A stretch of DNA of 42,617 nt, from the NCBI GenBank assembly GCA_022796015.1, contig JAAWHU010000025.1:1-42617 (forward strand), given 5' to 3'. This document shows positions 15,007 through 24,593 of the stretch, one piece after another (within the stretch, counting starts at the first letter, position 1; every line of letters begins with the position of its first letter). The stretch is from Hungatella sp. (GTDB lineage: Bacteria; Bacillota; Clostridia; Lachnospirales; Lachnospiraceae). The notes beneath the pieces were generated by a model, which worked only from the letters and a program-made list of their open reading frames with translations, searched no databases and had not been told where the DNA came from. Position numbers and translations under genes: made by a program.

Positions 15007-16767
15007 ATGGACTTTCTGAAAGGGAGCAAAATCTTCTTTTTAATCAGTATCCTCTCGGCTCTGTTAGTAAACGCCTGCGATATGGCGGCGCCCCAGATTA
15101 TTCGGGCGGCCATTGACAGCGTCATCGGGGATAAACCGTGGGAACTTCCAGCCTTTGCGGCCGGCTTAGAGGAGCGGATAAATCTGCAGATTATGGGACT
15201 TGCAGTAGTGGTACTTGCCGCGGCCGGCGCCGGCCTGCGGTATGTAACCATGTATTTTAACAGCAAAGGGGCAGAGCGTTTTGCCAAAACCATGAGGGAC
15301 AGGCTGTTTTCCCACATTCAGAGGCTGCCCTTTTCCTGGCACATGAAGAATCAGACCGGTGATATCATTCAGCGGTGTACTTCGGATGTGGATATGATTA
15401 AAAATTTTATATCAGAGCAGCTGACAGCCGTATTCCGCATCGTGATTATGATCGGTCTGTCCCTTTTTTTCATGTTTTCCATGAATCGAAAGCTGACTTT
15501 GGTGGCCTTAGTGTTTATTCCTGTGATTCTGGCATATTCCTGGGGATTTCATGCTAAGATACAGGAGCGTTTTGCAAAGTGCGATGAGAACGAGGGGGTT
15601 CTCTCTGCCATAGCCCAGGAGAACCTCACGGGCATCCGGGTGGTGCGGGCCTTCGGAAGGGAGAATTTTGAGAGGGAGCGTTTTGAAAAACAGAATCAGA
15701 TCTATACCAACGAGTGGATGAAGCTGTGTATGGTGCTGTCATTGTTCTGGGGAACCGGGGACTTAGTCTCAGGGCTGCAGATCATGACCACCGTGGTTCT
15801 CGGAACATATTTCTGCGTTCAGGGCCAGATGACGGCAGGAGAATTTATTGCCTTTGTGTCATATAATACGATGCTGGTATGGCCCGTGCGCTCTTTGGGC
15901 CGTACCATCTCCGAGATGAGCAAGGCGGGAGTGTCCATAGAGAGGATTCGCTATATTATGGATTCTCCGGCAGAGGAGGACAGGCCGGGGGCGTCGGCGC
16001 CTCCCATGAAGGGCGATATTGAATTTAACCATGTTTCCTTTGGCTACGGCAGGGAGCAGGTCCTTTCCGATGTGAGCTTTAAGATTCCGGGAGGCACCAC
16101 CTTCGGAATTCTTGGAGGCACAGGTTCCGGCAAGTCCACCCTTATGCACCTGATGAACCGGCTTTACGATCTTCCGGAAGGCTCGGGCACCATATCCATT
16201 GGGAAGGTGGATATCAGGGATATGAAGGGAGAGTGGGTGAGACAGAACATAGGGATGGTGCTTCAGGAGCCCTTTTTATTTTCCAGGACCATAGGGGAGA
16301 ATATAGGAATCGCAGGGGAAGGTCTTACCCTGACCCAGATCCGCCGGGCGGCGGCCATTGCCTGTGTGGATGACACCATTGCAGGCTTTGGAAAGGGATA
16401 TGATACTATGGTGGGAGAGCGGGGAGTCACCCTGTCAGGCGGACAGAAGCAGAGAACTGCCATTGCCCGTATGCTGGTGCAGAATCCTCCTATTATGGTG
16501 TTTGATGATTCGCTCTCCGCCGTGGATGCAAAGACTGATGCTATGATTCGGAAGGCGCTGAAAAAGGAGTTGGGGGACACGACGGTGATCCTTATTGCCC
16601 ATCGGGTGACTACCCTTATGGAGGCCGACTGTATTCTGGTTCTTGATAAGGGGAGAGTGGCAGAGATGGGATCACATAAAGAATTAATGGAAAAACACGG
16701 AATATATCGGAAGATTTATGACATACAGATGACCATGGCGGAGGAGGTGGAAGGAAATGGAGTATAA
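15007..16767 (+). CDS. ABC exporter half-transporter with degenerate Walker B (subunit 1)
   Basis: About 587 residues: six-helix type IV exporter membrane domain (about 1-310) and an ATPase domain (about 335-580). The ATPase has Walker A 'GGTGSGKST', canonical signature 'LSGGQKQR', and H-loop 'LIAHRVTT', but Walker B reads 'IMVFDDSLSAVD': Asp replaces the catalytic Glu. This is the BmrC/LmrC/TM287-type subunit of heterodimeric exporters. GAGGTG at 14995-15000 is best placed for ATG 15007; GTG 14998 and ATG 15001 are too close. Its 3' end overlaps the partner gene by 11 nt. Drug or lipid/peptide substrate is unknown. Confidence 0.92.
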   Translation: MDFLKGSKIFFLISILSALLVNACDMAAPQIIRAAIDSVIGDKPWELPAFAAGLEERINLQIMGLAVVVLAAAGAGLRYVTMYFNSKGAERFAKTMRDRLFSHIQRLPFSWHMKNQTGDIIQRCTSDVDMIKNFISEQLTAVFRIVIMIGLSLFFMFSMNRKLTLVALVFIPVILAYSWGFHAKIQERFAKCDENEGVLSAIAQENLTGIRVVRAFGRENFERERFEKQNQIYTNEWMKLCMVLSLFWGTGDLVSGLQIMTTVVLGTYFCVQGQMTAGEFIAFVSYNTMLVWPVRSLGRTISEMSKAGVSIERIRYIMDSPAEEDRPGASAPPMKGDIEFNHVSFGYGREQVLSDVSFKIPGGTTFGILGGTGSGKSTLMHLMNRLYDLPEGSGTISIGKVDIRDMKGEWVRQNIGMVLQEPFLFSRTIGENIGIAGEGLTLTQIRRAAAIACVDDTIAGFGKGYDTMVGERGVTLSGGQKQRTAIARMLVQNPPIMVFDDSLSAVDAKTDAMIRKALKKELGDTTVILIAHRVTTLMEADCILVLDKGRVAEMGSHKELMEKHGIYRKIYDIQMTMAEEVEGNGV

Positions 16768-18589
16768 AAAAGGACAGGAGACGAATTCCCTTCCATGGTT
16801 TGGAATTCATAAGCTGCTTCCTTATCTGCTGCCCTACTGGTTCACCATGATTACCATGGTAGCACTGGGATTTTTAGGGGGATTGGTGGATATTATTCTT
16901 CCTCTGTTTCAGGAGTATGCCATCGATCATTTCATCGCAAAAGGGACGACGGCGTCCATAGGAAGGTTTGCAGCGGCTTACTGCGGGGCCCTTGTGTTTC
17001 AGGTGGCAGCCAACGGAATTTCCGCTTACCAGGCATGTGAGATTGAGATGTATGTGGGGAGGGATATGAAGCGGAAAAGCTTTAACCACCTTCAGACTCT
17101 GGCGTTTTCCTACTTTAATCAAAACAGCGTAGGGTATATTCATGCCAGGGTCATGAGCGACACCAACCGCATCGCCTCCCTGGTGTCATGGAGCCTGATG
17201 AACGGCGTCTGGTATATCTCTTATATCATAGGTGCTGTTATTGTGATGCTGTCGGTAAATGTAAGGCTGGCCTGCCAGGTGCTGATGATTGTGCCTGTCC
17301 TCACGGCAGCGTCTGCATTTTTCCAGAAAAAGCTGGTGAAGGTCAATCACAGGATCAGGGAGATCAACTCCCATATTACCTCCAACTTCAATGAGGGAAT
17401 CACCGGCGCCAGGACCACAAAAACCTTGGTGATTGAAAAGAAGATGGAGGAACATTTTAATCGTACCTCAAGGGAGATGGAACGGGAATCCGTGAGGGGA
17501 ACTCATTACAGGGCCCTCTTTGCCTCCATGATCTCCTTTGCCTCCTCTGCAGCCCTGGCCCTTGTGCTTTGGCAGGGCGGGAAAATCACCATGGAGGGCG
17601 TCTTAAAGATAGGGACATTGTCTGTCTTTATGACCTATGCCCTGGGGATGATGGAGCCGGTTCAGTGGATTGTCCGGTCTGTCTCCGACTTAATTACGGT
17701 GCAGGTCAATGTGGAGCGCTTTTCAGGGCTGGTGGAAACCCAGTCGGATGTGAGGGACAGGGCAGACGTGGAGGAGCGGTATGGGGATTCCTTTTATCCG
17801 AAGAAGGAAAACTGGGAAGTCCTCCATGGGGACATTACTTTTGAGGATGTTTCTTTTAAGTATCCTGACGGGGAAGAATATGTGCTGGAGCATTTTAATC
17901 TCCATGTGCCCCGAGGGACCAATGTAGCGATTGTAGGCGAGACAGGGGCAGGGAAATCCACACTGGTGAATCTGGTGTGCCGGTTTTTTGAGCCTACATC
18001 AGGCAGGATTCTCATCGATGGGGTGGATGTGCGGGAGCGCTCCCAGCTGTGGCTTCACAGCAACATCGGCTATGTGCTCCAGACGCCTCATCTGTTTTCC
18101 GGAACGGTTCTGGATAACTTAAGGTACGGCAACCCTCAGGCTTCTATGGAACAGATACAGGAAGCAGTCAAAAGCGTGTCTGCAGAGGATGTTATCGCCC
18201 GCATGGATAAAGGGTATGACAGCGATGTGGGGGAGGGAGGAGATCTTTTGTCCACAGGGGAGAAACAGCTTCTTTCCTTTGCCAGGGCCATTCTTGCAGA
18301 TCCCAGAATCTTTGTGCTTGACGAGGCAACTTCCTCCATTGATACCATGACGGAGAAAAAGATTCAGGAAGCCACTCCCATGCTCATGAAGGGGCGGACC
18401 TCCTTCATCATCGCCCACAGGCTCTCCACCATACGTCAGGCGGACTTGATTTTGGTAGTTCGGGAGGGAAAGATCGTGGAGAGAGGAACCCACAAGGAAC
18501 TTCTTGCGGTGAGAGGAGAGTATTATCACTTATATACAAAACAGTATCAGGAGGAAGCCTTTAAACAGGCCTTTGAGGAAGAGAGATGA
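16757..18589 (+). CDS. ABC exporter half-transporter with degenerate signature (subunit 2)
   Basis: 610 residues, six-helix exporter domain (about 20-330) then ATPase (about 360-600). Walker A 'GETGAGKST' and Walker B 'IFVLDEATSSID' are canonical with catalytic Glu, but the signature is 'LSTGEKQLL' rather than LSGGQ. Combined with subunit 1 this yields one consensus ATP site (this Walker A/B plus the partner's LSGGQ) and one degenerate site, exactly as in BmrCD, LmrCD and TM287/288. An 11-nt overlap with subunit 1 ensures equal synthesis. Last gene of the MarR operon. Confidence 0.92.
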   Translation: MEYKKGQETNSLPWFGIHKLLPYLLPYWFTMITMVALGFLGGLVDIILPLFQEYAIDHFIAKGTTASIGRFAAAYCGALVFQVAANGISAYQACEIEMYVGRDMKRKSFNHLQTLAFSYFNQNSVGYIHARVMSDTNRIASLVSWSLMNGVWYISYIIGAVIVMLSVNVRLACQVLMIVPVLTAASAFFQKKLVKVNHRIREINSHITSNFNEGITGARTTKTLVIEKKMEEHFNRTSREMERESVRGTHYRALFASMISFASSAALALVLWQGGKITMEGVLKIGTLSVFMTYALGMMEPVQWIVRSVSDLITVQVNVERFSGLVETQSDVRDRADVEERYGDSFYPKKENWEVLHGDITFEDVSFKYPDGEEYVLEHFNLHVPRGTNVAIVGETGAGKSTLVNLVCRFFEPTSGRILIDGVDVRERSQLWLHSNIGYVLQTPHLFSGTVLDNLRYGNPQASMEQIQEAVKSVSAEDVIARMDKGYDSDVGEGGDLLSTGEKQLLSFARAILADPRIFVLDEATSSIDTMTEKKIQEATPMLMKGRTSFIIAHRLSTIRQADLILVVREGKIVERGTHKELLAVRGEYYHLYTKQYQEEAFKQAFEEER

Positions 18590-18613
18590 GGGCAAAGAGT
18601 GTGAGTATCTCTC

Positions 18614-18642
18614 TTGCCTAACTTTGTATGCCATGTTATAAT
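18614..18642 (+). promoter_or_regulatory. Promoter of the GGDEF/hybrid-kinase operon
   Basis: TTGCCT at 18614-18619, 17-bp spacer, TATAAT at 18637-18642 with an upstream TGT giving an extended -10. The leader is about 60 nt to the ATG at 18712. Confidence 0.7.
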
Positions 18643-18711
18643 GAAGCTGCTGTTATGATAAAAGCAGCAAATGAGTCGAAAAGTAAGCGGACAAAGGTGA
18701 GGGGTATAGAC

Positions 18712-19626
18712 ATGGAAAAAGTATTAATTGTTGATGACAGTCCCATACAGGCTGCTCAGCTGAAATCTATTTTAGATAAAGATTATGACATTACTGTGGC
18801 ACAGACAGGGGAGGAAGGGCTTTCACAGGCAAGCGGCGGAGATTATTCCTTGATTCTGCTTGATGTGGTTATGCCAGGCATGGATGGGTTTACGCTTCTG
18901 AAGAAACTTCAGGAGGAGATCATTACCCAGAGTATTCCCGTGATTCTGATTACAAGCCTTTCCGATATTCAGCATGAACAGTTAGGTCTTACGCTGGGAG
19001 CCGTTGACTACATATCCAAGCCGTTTCATCCCCTGATCGTAAAGGCGAGGGTCAATACCCATATTAAGCTGTACAAATACCGCAAGCAGGTTGAGTATCA
19101 GTCAATGACAGACCAGCTCACCGGCATTGCCAACAGGCGTCAGCATGACTGCTACAGTATTATTAAGTGGAATGAAGCCACCCGTCTCCAGGTTCCTTTT
19201 TCCATCTGTATGTTTGACATTGACCATTTCAAGGCCTATAATGATACATTCGGACATCCTGCCGGAGATAAAGTCATCGCCGGAGTTGCAAAAGTGGTAT
19301 CTTCTTTTTTACAGCGGAGTACGGACTTTGTGGCCCGCTATGGAGGAGAAGAATTTGTAGCCTTCTTTTTAGGAGAAGATGCAAAACATGCTTTTGAATA
19401 TCTCAAGAGGATTCGCCGGGCAGTGGAAGACCTTCATATCCCTCACGATCCTTCTACGGCTGAATGGGTGACCATAAGCATTGGGGGCATTACTTTAATT
19501 CCTCAGAGGGAGAATTCCTATGAGGTTTATCTAAAGATTGCGGATACCATGCTGTATGATGCCAAAAGATTTGGCAGGAACAGGGTAGTATGGGCCAATG
19601 AAAAGATGGAACAGTGGCATGAATAG
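18712..19626 (+). CDS. Response regulator-diguanylate cyclase (REC-GGDEF)
   Basis: 304 residues. The receiver (1-120) has D8/D9, phosphoacceptor D51 in 'LILLDVVMPGMDGF' and the Lys in 'YISKPFHP'. The GGDEF domain (about 130-300) has 'DQLTGIANRR', 'MFDIDHFKAYND' and active site GGEEF at 211-215. An intact inhibitory I-site, R202-S-T-D205, sits five residues ahead of it, so product inhibition by c-di-GMP is expected. It should convert two GTP to c-di-GMP when phosphorylated. I start at ATG 18712 behind AGGTGAGGGG; the longer reading from 18628 begins upstream of the -10 box. First gene of a three-gene signalling operon. Confidence 0.92.
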   Translation: MEKVLIVDDSPIQAAQLKSILDKDYDITVAQTGEEGLSQASGGDYSLILLDVVMPGMDGFTLLKKLQEEIITQSIPVILITSLSDIQHEQLGLTLGAVDYISKPFHPLIVKARVNTHIKLYKYRKQVEYQSMTDQLTGIANRRQHDCYSIIKWNEATRLQVPFSICMFDIDHFKAYNDTFGHPAGDKVIAGVAKVVSSFLQRSTDFVARYGGEEFVAFFLGEDAKHAFEYLKRIRRAVEDLHIPHDPSTAEWVTISIGGITLIPQRENSYEVYLKIADTMLYDAKRFGRNRVVWANEKMEQWHE

Positions 19627-19667
19627 CAGGGCCGTTGTATCATGTTTTCAGGAAATTGGCAAAAAGG

Positions 19668-22271
19668 ATGGAAAAGAGGATGGAAAAGAATCATAACAAA
19701 ACCAGAATCAATACTGGGAGCTCGCTGCTCCTGTCTATTGTACTGGTTTTTTGTATCCTGGGGGCAGTTGTTTTTTCTGTGGCCCATAAAATATCTATGG
19801 AGATGTCTTCATCGGCGATTCACAATCTAAGCGAAAGCCTGGCTTTGATCAAGGGTACTGTGGAGGCAATTTTAATTAAGGAGGCGGAATTCCAGAAACT
19901 GATTGCCCAGGAGATTGCCTCAACCGAGGATCAGGAGAGATTTATCCGTTCCTATAACAGGAACAAGACTATGGTAAGAATATCCCTCATATGGTCCGGC
20001 GAGACGGAAGGCATCTCCAATACCGGCCAGGTGTTCTCGGAAGAAGAGCTGGATTTTTCCGCAGGGAAGACCGTGGATGGACTGCCTATCTCCCAGTCTT
20101 ATATCAACAGTATGGGAACATGGGCCTACACTATGAAGTGTCCGGTAACCAAAGATGAGGAGGAGATTGCCACTCTGTATGTGGAATATATTTATGATTC
20201 ATTCGAGCCATCCCTGCCGATAGGATTTTACAACGGCAGCGCCATGCTCTATATTATGGATGCCAAAAGCGAAAGATTTGTTCTAAAACCTCAGGGCATA
20301 GGGGAGCGGGATGCAGGGCACCTGAACCTGGCAGATTTTTACCGTGCCAACAGTATTATGGAGGAAGACCTTCAGGAGGAGGTCGCCAACTGCATAAAAT
20401 CAGGGAACAACTTTATGTTTTACCATGATATCCGAGGAAAGGATTCTCTGATCTATATGTGGTCTGTCAATGATGGGGCCATATATCTTATTGGCTATGT
20501 CCCTATTGAGGCAATTCAGCAGGAGGGAAAGACGGTTAACCAGAATGTTCTCCTGGTTGTGGTAATTATGCTGGCAGCATTTGTTATATGCTGTATCTTA
20601 TATTATTTTAACCAGAAGCAGCAAAACCGAATCAGAATGGAGAGGGAGGCAGAAAAGGAGATTCACAATCGGCAGCTGGCCGAGGCCCTTCAGGCAGCCC
20701 AGATCGCAAGCAAATCCAAGACCAATTTTCTCTCCAATATGTCCCATGATATCCGCACTCCCATGAATGCCATTCTGGGCTTTACCACTCTTCTGGCAAA
20801 AGATGCGGACAATCCGGCTAAGGTGCGGGAATACACCAGGAAGATTACGGCTTCCGGGCAGCATCTGTTGAGCCTGATCAATGACGTTCTGGATGTATCT
20901 AAGATTGAGAGCGGCAAGGTGGTGCTTACTCTTGGAGAGTTTACCTTAAGCAGCCTGGTTGCCTCCGTGGATGCCATAATCCGCCCAATGGCAAAGGGGA
21001 AAGAACAGAATTTTGACGTGTCGGTAACCGATATCAAGCATGAGTATCTTATAGGAGATGAGACCAGAATCAATCAGATTCTCATTAATCTTCTCTCCAA
21101 TGCCGTAAAATATACGCCAAAGGGTGGAAATATCTGGTTCAGGATCATCGGACTGAAGCAGCATACCAACCGGTATGAGCATATCCGCATTGAGGTGGAG
21201 GACGACGGATACGGCATGACTCCGGAGTATCTGGAGACAATTTTTGACGCATTTACCAGGGCAGAGAACAGCACCACCAACAAAGTCCAGGGAACAGGTC
21301 TTGGCATGGCCATTACGAAAAATATTGTGGAGCTTATGGGAGGAACCATAGAGGTTACCAGCCAGGTTGACAAGGGAAGCCTGTTTCGGGTGGAGCTGGA
21401 GCTTCGCATACCGGACAGCCAGGAGGATGAGGAATTCTGGAAGAACAGCGGAATCCGCCGAATTCTGGCCGTTGACGACGACAGGGAGATCTGCAATACT
21501 ATCAAACTTCTTATGAAGGATACGAAAGTCCAGGTGGATATGGCTTTTGGCGGTGCCATGGCCCTTGACATGATCCAGAATATGAATCGTAAAGGCGAGA
21601 ACTATGACATGATTCTTCTGGATTGGAAGATGCCGGATCTGGATGGATTTGAGACTGCCAACAGGATCCGGGAGGAGATGCACAATCCCGTACCCATTCT
21701 TTTCCTCACAGCATATGATGGAGATGAGGTGGAGGAGGAAGCCTTCCATGTGGGACATTCGGACGTCCTTGCAAAACCGTTTTTTGTATCGGCATTTAAG
21801 GAAAAGATTCTCAAGATGTCCATAGGACGGTGTGAAGAGAAAGGGGAGGAGGGGGATGACCAGGCGGGAAGCCTTAAGGGCCTCCACTTCCTCGTGGCCG
21901 AGGACAATGAGATTAACGCCGAGATTTTGATGGAACTGCTGGATATCGAGGAGGCCACCTGTGTGATTGTGGAGAACGGTCAGTTGGCAATTCAGTGTTT
22001 TAACCAGTCCTCCTTCGGTGAGTTTGACGGAATTCTTATGGATGTTCAGATGCCGGTGATGAACGGTTATGACGCGGCCAGGGCTATAAGGGCGCTGAAT
22101 CGAAAGGATGCGGCGGAAATTCCCATTATTGCCATGACAGCCAATGCTTTTGCAGAGGATGTAAAGGAGGCTCTTGATGCGGGGATGAATGTTCATGTAT
22201 CCAAACCCATTGATATGGGATTGTTAAAGAAGGCAGTGAATCACTGTATTCGGAGGAAGGAATCAATATGA
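19668..22271 (+). CDS. Hybrid sensor histidine kinase with two receiver domains
   Basis: About 867 residues. TM1 (about 18-40), a roughly 250-residue extracytoplasmic sensor, probably Cache-like, TM2 (about 293-315), HisKA with phosphoacceptor H360 in 'SNMSHDIRTPMNAI', HATPase ('LLSNAVKYTPKGG', 'EDDGYGM', 'GTGLGMAI'), REC1 ('LAVDDDREI', 'MILLDWKMPDLDGF') and REC2 ('LVAEDNEINAE', 'GILMDVQMPVMNGY'). No HPt domain follows, so a phosphorelay to the GGDEF protein would need a separate HPt or direct transfer. Start is uncertain: TTG 19635, ATG 19668 and ATG 19680 are in frame and none has ideal spacing. The stop overlaps the next gene's ATG. Confidence 0.9.
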   Translation: MEKRMEKNHNKTRINTGSSLLLSIVLVFCILGAVVFSVAHKISMEMSSSAIHNLSESLALIKGTVEAILIKEAEFQKLIAQEIASTEDQERFIRSYNRNKTMVRISLIWSGETEGISNTGQVFSEEELDFSAGKTVDGLPISQSYINSMGTWAYTMKCPVTKDEEEIATLYVEYIYDSFEPSLPIGFYNGSAMLYIMDAKSERFVLKPQGIGERDAGHLNLADFYRANSIMEEDLQEEVANCIKSGNNFMFYHDIRGKDSLIYMWSVNDGAIYLIGYVPIEAIQQEGKTVNQNVLLVVVIMLAAFVICCILYYFNQKQQNRIRMEREAEKEIHNRQLAEALQAAQIASKSKTNFLSNMSHDIRTPMNAILGFTTLLAKDADNPAKVREYTRKITASGQHLLSLINDVLDVSKIESGKVVLTLGEFTLSSLVASVDAIIRPMAKGKEQNFDVSVTDIKHEYLIGDETRINQILINLLSNAVKYTPKGGNIWFRIIGLKQHTNRYEHIRIEVEDDGYGMTPEYLETIFDAFTRAENSTTNKVQGTGLGMAITKNIVELMGGTIEVTSQVDKGSLFRVELELRIPDSQEDEEFWKNSGIRRILAVDDDREICNTIKLLMKDTKVQVDMAFGGAMALDMIQNMNRKGENYDMILLDWKMPDLDGFETANRIREEMHNPVPILFLTAYDGDEVEEEAFHVGHSDVLAKPFFVSAFKEKILKMSIGRCEEKGEEGDDQAGSLKGLHFLVAEDNEINAEILMELLDIEEATCVIVENGQLAIQCFNQSSFGEFDGILMDVQMPVMNGYDAARAIRALNRKDAAEIPIIAMTANAFAEDVKEALDAGMNVHVSKPIDMGLLKKAVNHCIRRKESI

Positions 22272-23587
22272 AAAGGGATATGAAAGGGAATTGGAAGAGA
22301 TTATGGGCAGTATGCATGGCAGGAATCATGGCATCTGCCTTGGTCTCCTGTGGGGGAAGGGTAAAACCTAATAACAATCTCATCGAGAATTCGGATAAGA
22401 ACAAAAAGATTGTAAATCTCTTTGGCCCCATGGAAAAATCCAATCCCAATGCAGATAATCTTTCCAGAAGTGCATTTGATCTCACCATAAGGAAGGCGGA
22501 GGAAAAACTGGGCCTGACAGTCAGGTATAGAACTTATACGGCAGAAAATTATAAGGAAAAGACCTATGATGAGGTAGTCCTTGACCGGGTGAGAAGCAAT
22601 ATGGATGATCTTTACCTTTTGAATCCTGACAGTATTCAGACTTTGGGGGGAGAGGGAAGGCTTTGGGATCTGTCAGAACTTGACTGCGTAAAGAATTTGA
22701 GGGATGTGGTCATAAAGGCGAATACGGTAGACGGAAAGCTGGTGGGCATTCCCCAGGAAATAGTGGCCTATGGCCTGTTTGTCAATAAGGATATGTTTGA
22801 TCAATACCATTTGGAGCTGCCTAATACCCAGGAAGAGTTCCTGGAATGCTGCAGGGTATTTAAGGAAAACGGAATCGAAACCCCCATAGGCGCCAACCGC
22901 TGGTGGCTGGAATGCTTTGTTTTTGCACAGGCATTTGCAGATTTGTATAACGGCGGCAATACAGATGCGGAGATCGAAGCCCTCAATAAGGGGGAGGCTA
23001 AATACAGTGATTATATGCGCCCGGGGTTTGAATTCCTGCAGGAGCTGATTGACAAAGGATATATTGACGCGGCTGCTGCCTACACATATGAGGCCATTGA
23101 GGGGGAGGGGCCGGATTTTTTGGCTCAAAAGACGCCTATTGTTATAGCATACTGGGGTGCGGCCAATACGGAGACCGCCTATGGAAAGACGGATTTTAAC
23201 ATGCAGGTTATCGGATTTCCAAGCAGCCGGGGGCAGATGCCTGTGGTGCCCATAACCGGATATTCCGTGCCGGCTGATGCAGAACATCTGGAAGATACGC
23301 TGGATGTTCTGGAAATCATTCTTTCTGATGAAGCTCTTCAGATATATACCGAGACTAACCGTGTGATTTCCCCTTCAAAGAATATTCAGGTAGACTGCGT
23401 GCCGGCACTGGCGCCTCTTAACGACAGGATACAGGAGAATATCTATGTTCTTGCCTCCAACGCAGGCATGAAGATGGAGCAGTGGGGCAACGTCTGTATT
23501 CTTGTACGGAACCTTCTGGGCGGCGCTACCGTGGATGAGTGTATGGCCGAACTTGACAGGCTGCAGGAGGCATCTGCAGCAAAGTAA
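22268..23587 (+). CDS. Orphan extracellular solute-binding lipoprotein (family 1-like)
   Basis: 439 residues. The signal peptide ends in a lipobox A-L-V-S-C with C28 lipidated; the mature part has the two-lobe sugar-binding-protein pattern ('LWDLSELD', 'GKLVGIPQEIVAYGLFVNKDMFDQY', in parts, and C-terminal 'NRVISPSKN'). No ABC permease or ATPase gene lies nearby; instead it is translationally coupled (ATGA) to the hybrid kinase, so it probably presents a ligand to the kinase sensor domain rather than feeding a transporter. This is inference from gene order, with LuxP/LuxQ and ChvE/VirA as conceptual parallels. A terminator closes the operon after it. Confidence 0.85.
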   Translation: MKRDMKGNWKRLWAVCMAGIMASALVSCGGRVKPNNNLIENSDKNKKIVNLFGPMEKSNPNADNLSRSAFDLTIRKAEEKLGLTVRYRTYTAENYKEKTYDEVVLDRVRSNMDDLYLLNPDSIQTLGGEGRLWDLSELDCVKNLRDVVIKANTVDGKLVGIPQEIVAYGLFVNKDMFDQYHLELPNTQEEFLECCRVFKENGIETPIGANRWWLECFVFAQAFADLYNGGNTDAEIEALNKGEAKYSDYMRPGFEFLQELIDKGYIDAAAAYTYEAIEGEGPDFLAQKTPIVIAYWGAANTETAYGKTDFNMQVIGFPSSRGQMPVVPITGYSVPADAEHLEDTLDVLEIILSDEALQIYTETNRVISPSKNIQVDCVPALAPLNDRIQENIYVLASNAGMKMEQWGNVCILVRNLLGGATVDECMAELDRLQEASAAK

Positions 23588-23610
23588 AATTTACTTACGA
23601 AAAATCAATA

Positions 23611-23654
23611 ACCGGCGCTGTGCTGCCCTTTGGGGAAGCACAGCGCCGGTTTTC
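23611..23654 (+). terminator. Rho-independent terminator after the signalling operon
   Basis: ACCGGCGCTGTGCT (23611-23624) pairs perfectly with its reverse complement at 23637-23650; CCC/GGG can pair within the loop, and TTTT follows. It may also slow minus-strand transcription leaving the AraC gene. Confidence 0.85.
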
Positions 23655-23669
23655 CGTCAGCATTGTTCC

Positions 23670-24524
23670 TCACTTTGACTGTTCAAAATTTCTCCGGTTC
23701 CCATGGAACATCTTGGGGGAGGTTCCCGTTGCTTTCTTGAACACACGGCTGAAATACAGAGGATCCTTGTATCCTACCAGCTCCGCAACCTCGGACACGG
23801 ACAGGCTTTCCGTCAGGAGCAGTTCCTTGGCCTGCTCCATGCGGAGATTGGTGAGAAACTGGATGGGAGCACTTCCCGCCGCCTTTTTGAACTGGTGGGA
23901 AAAGTGATCAATGCTCAGATGGCAGAAGTCTGCCATAGTATGAATATCCCAGGATTCCATGTAGCGCTTGTTGAGCTGTGCGATAAGCTGGTCTATGAGG
24001 GCGCTGTTGATCTGAGGCTGATATTGAAGCTCCATAAACCGGTTGATTAAAGCCAGAAGTTTGTAAAATCCGGCCACAGCCACTTCATGGAATCTGGGCT
24101 TGTGAAGCTGCAGTTCCAGGATGATCTCCTCAAAAAGCTGCTTGATGGTGCGGTGAGTGCCGATGAGGCAATTCCGAATCTGAAAGGATTCCAAAAGAGA
24201 GCAGCTTTGAGTGCCCAGAAAATGGATCCAGTAGATCTCAGGGTTGTCCTCTGCCCGGTAGGTGTAGATCTGGGGTTCCTCCGGCATATAGAGAATGATG
24301 CTGCCGGCAGGAAGGGTTCTTAAGGTTCCGTTAATAAAAAAATGGCCGCAGCCCTTGTAGACATAGAGAAGCTGGTAATCCGGGCGGCCGTCAGGGCGGC
24401 GGATGGAGAAATCCTTGTTGAAATGGTACTGATGGCCGCAGCTGACCACGAAGACGGGGAGCAGGGCATCCCCGGGAAGAATATAATTGCCCACATTGTG
24501 GGAGCGGGCGGCTACACGGATCAT
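23670..24524 (-). CDS. AraC-family transcriptional regulator
   Basis: 284 residues. An N-terminal cupin-like ligand domain (about 20-150, 'PDYQLLYVYKGCGHFFINGT', 'PAGSIILYMP') is followed by the double HTH of AraC/XylS proteins (about 180-280): 'WDIHTMADFCHLSIDHFSHQFK' in parts, and 'SVSEVAELVGYKDPLYFSRVFKKATGTSP' in parts. AAGGAGG precedes the start by 8 nt on the minus strand. It is divergent from the GDPD/ABC/sulfatase operon and is the obvious candidate to control it in response to an imported sugar. Ligand unknown. Confidence 0.92.
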   Translation of the reverse strand: MIRVAARSHNVGNYILPGDALLPVFVVSCGHQYHFNKDFSIRRPDGRPDYQLLYVYKGCGHFFINGTLRTLPAGSIILYMPEEPQIYTYRAEDNPEIYWIHFLGTQSCSLLESFQIRNCLIGTHRTIKQLFEEIILELQLHKPRFHEVAVAGFYKLLALINRFMELQYQPQINSALIDQLIAQLNKRYMESWDIHTMADFCHLSIDHFSHQFKKAAGSAPIQFLTNLRMEQAKELLLTESLSVSEVAELVGYKDPLYFSRVFKKATGTSPKMFHGNRRNFEQSK

Positions 24525-24593
24525 ATACCATACCTCCTTAAAGCAGAAACGTCCATATAAATAGCATAATATAACATAGAAAATAGATGTTGA

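Noticed and set aside
18585..18625. GGCAA...TTGCC hairpin after the ABC exporter
   Set aside because: Stem contains a bulge and no T tract follows, and it overlaps the -35 of the next promoter; too weak to call.
20946..22196. 416-codon open frame on the minus strand inside the hybrid kinase gene
   Set aside because: It is antisense to conserved HATPase and receiver motifs, has no ribosome site and no recognisable domain; a shadow of the codon bias of the real gene.
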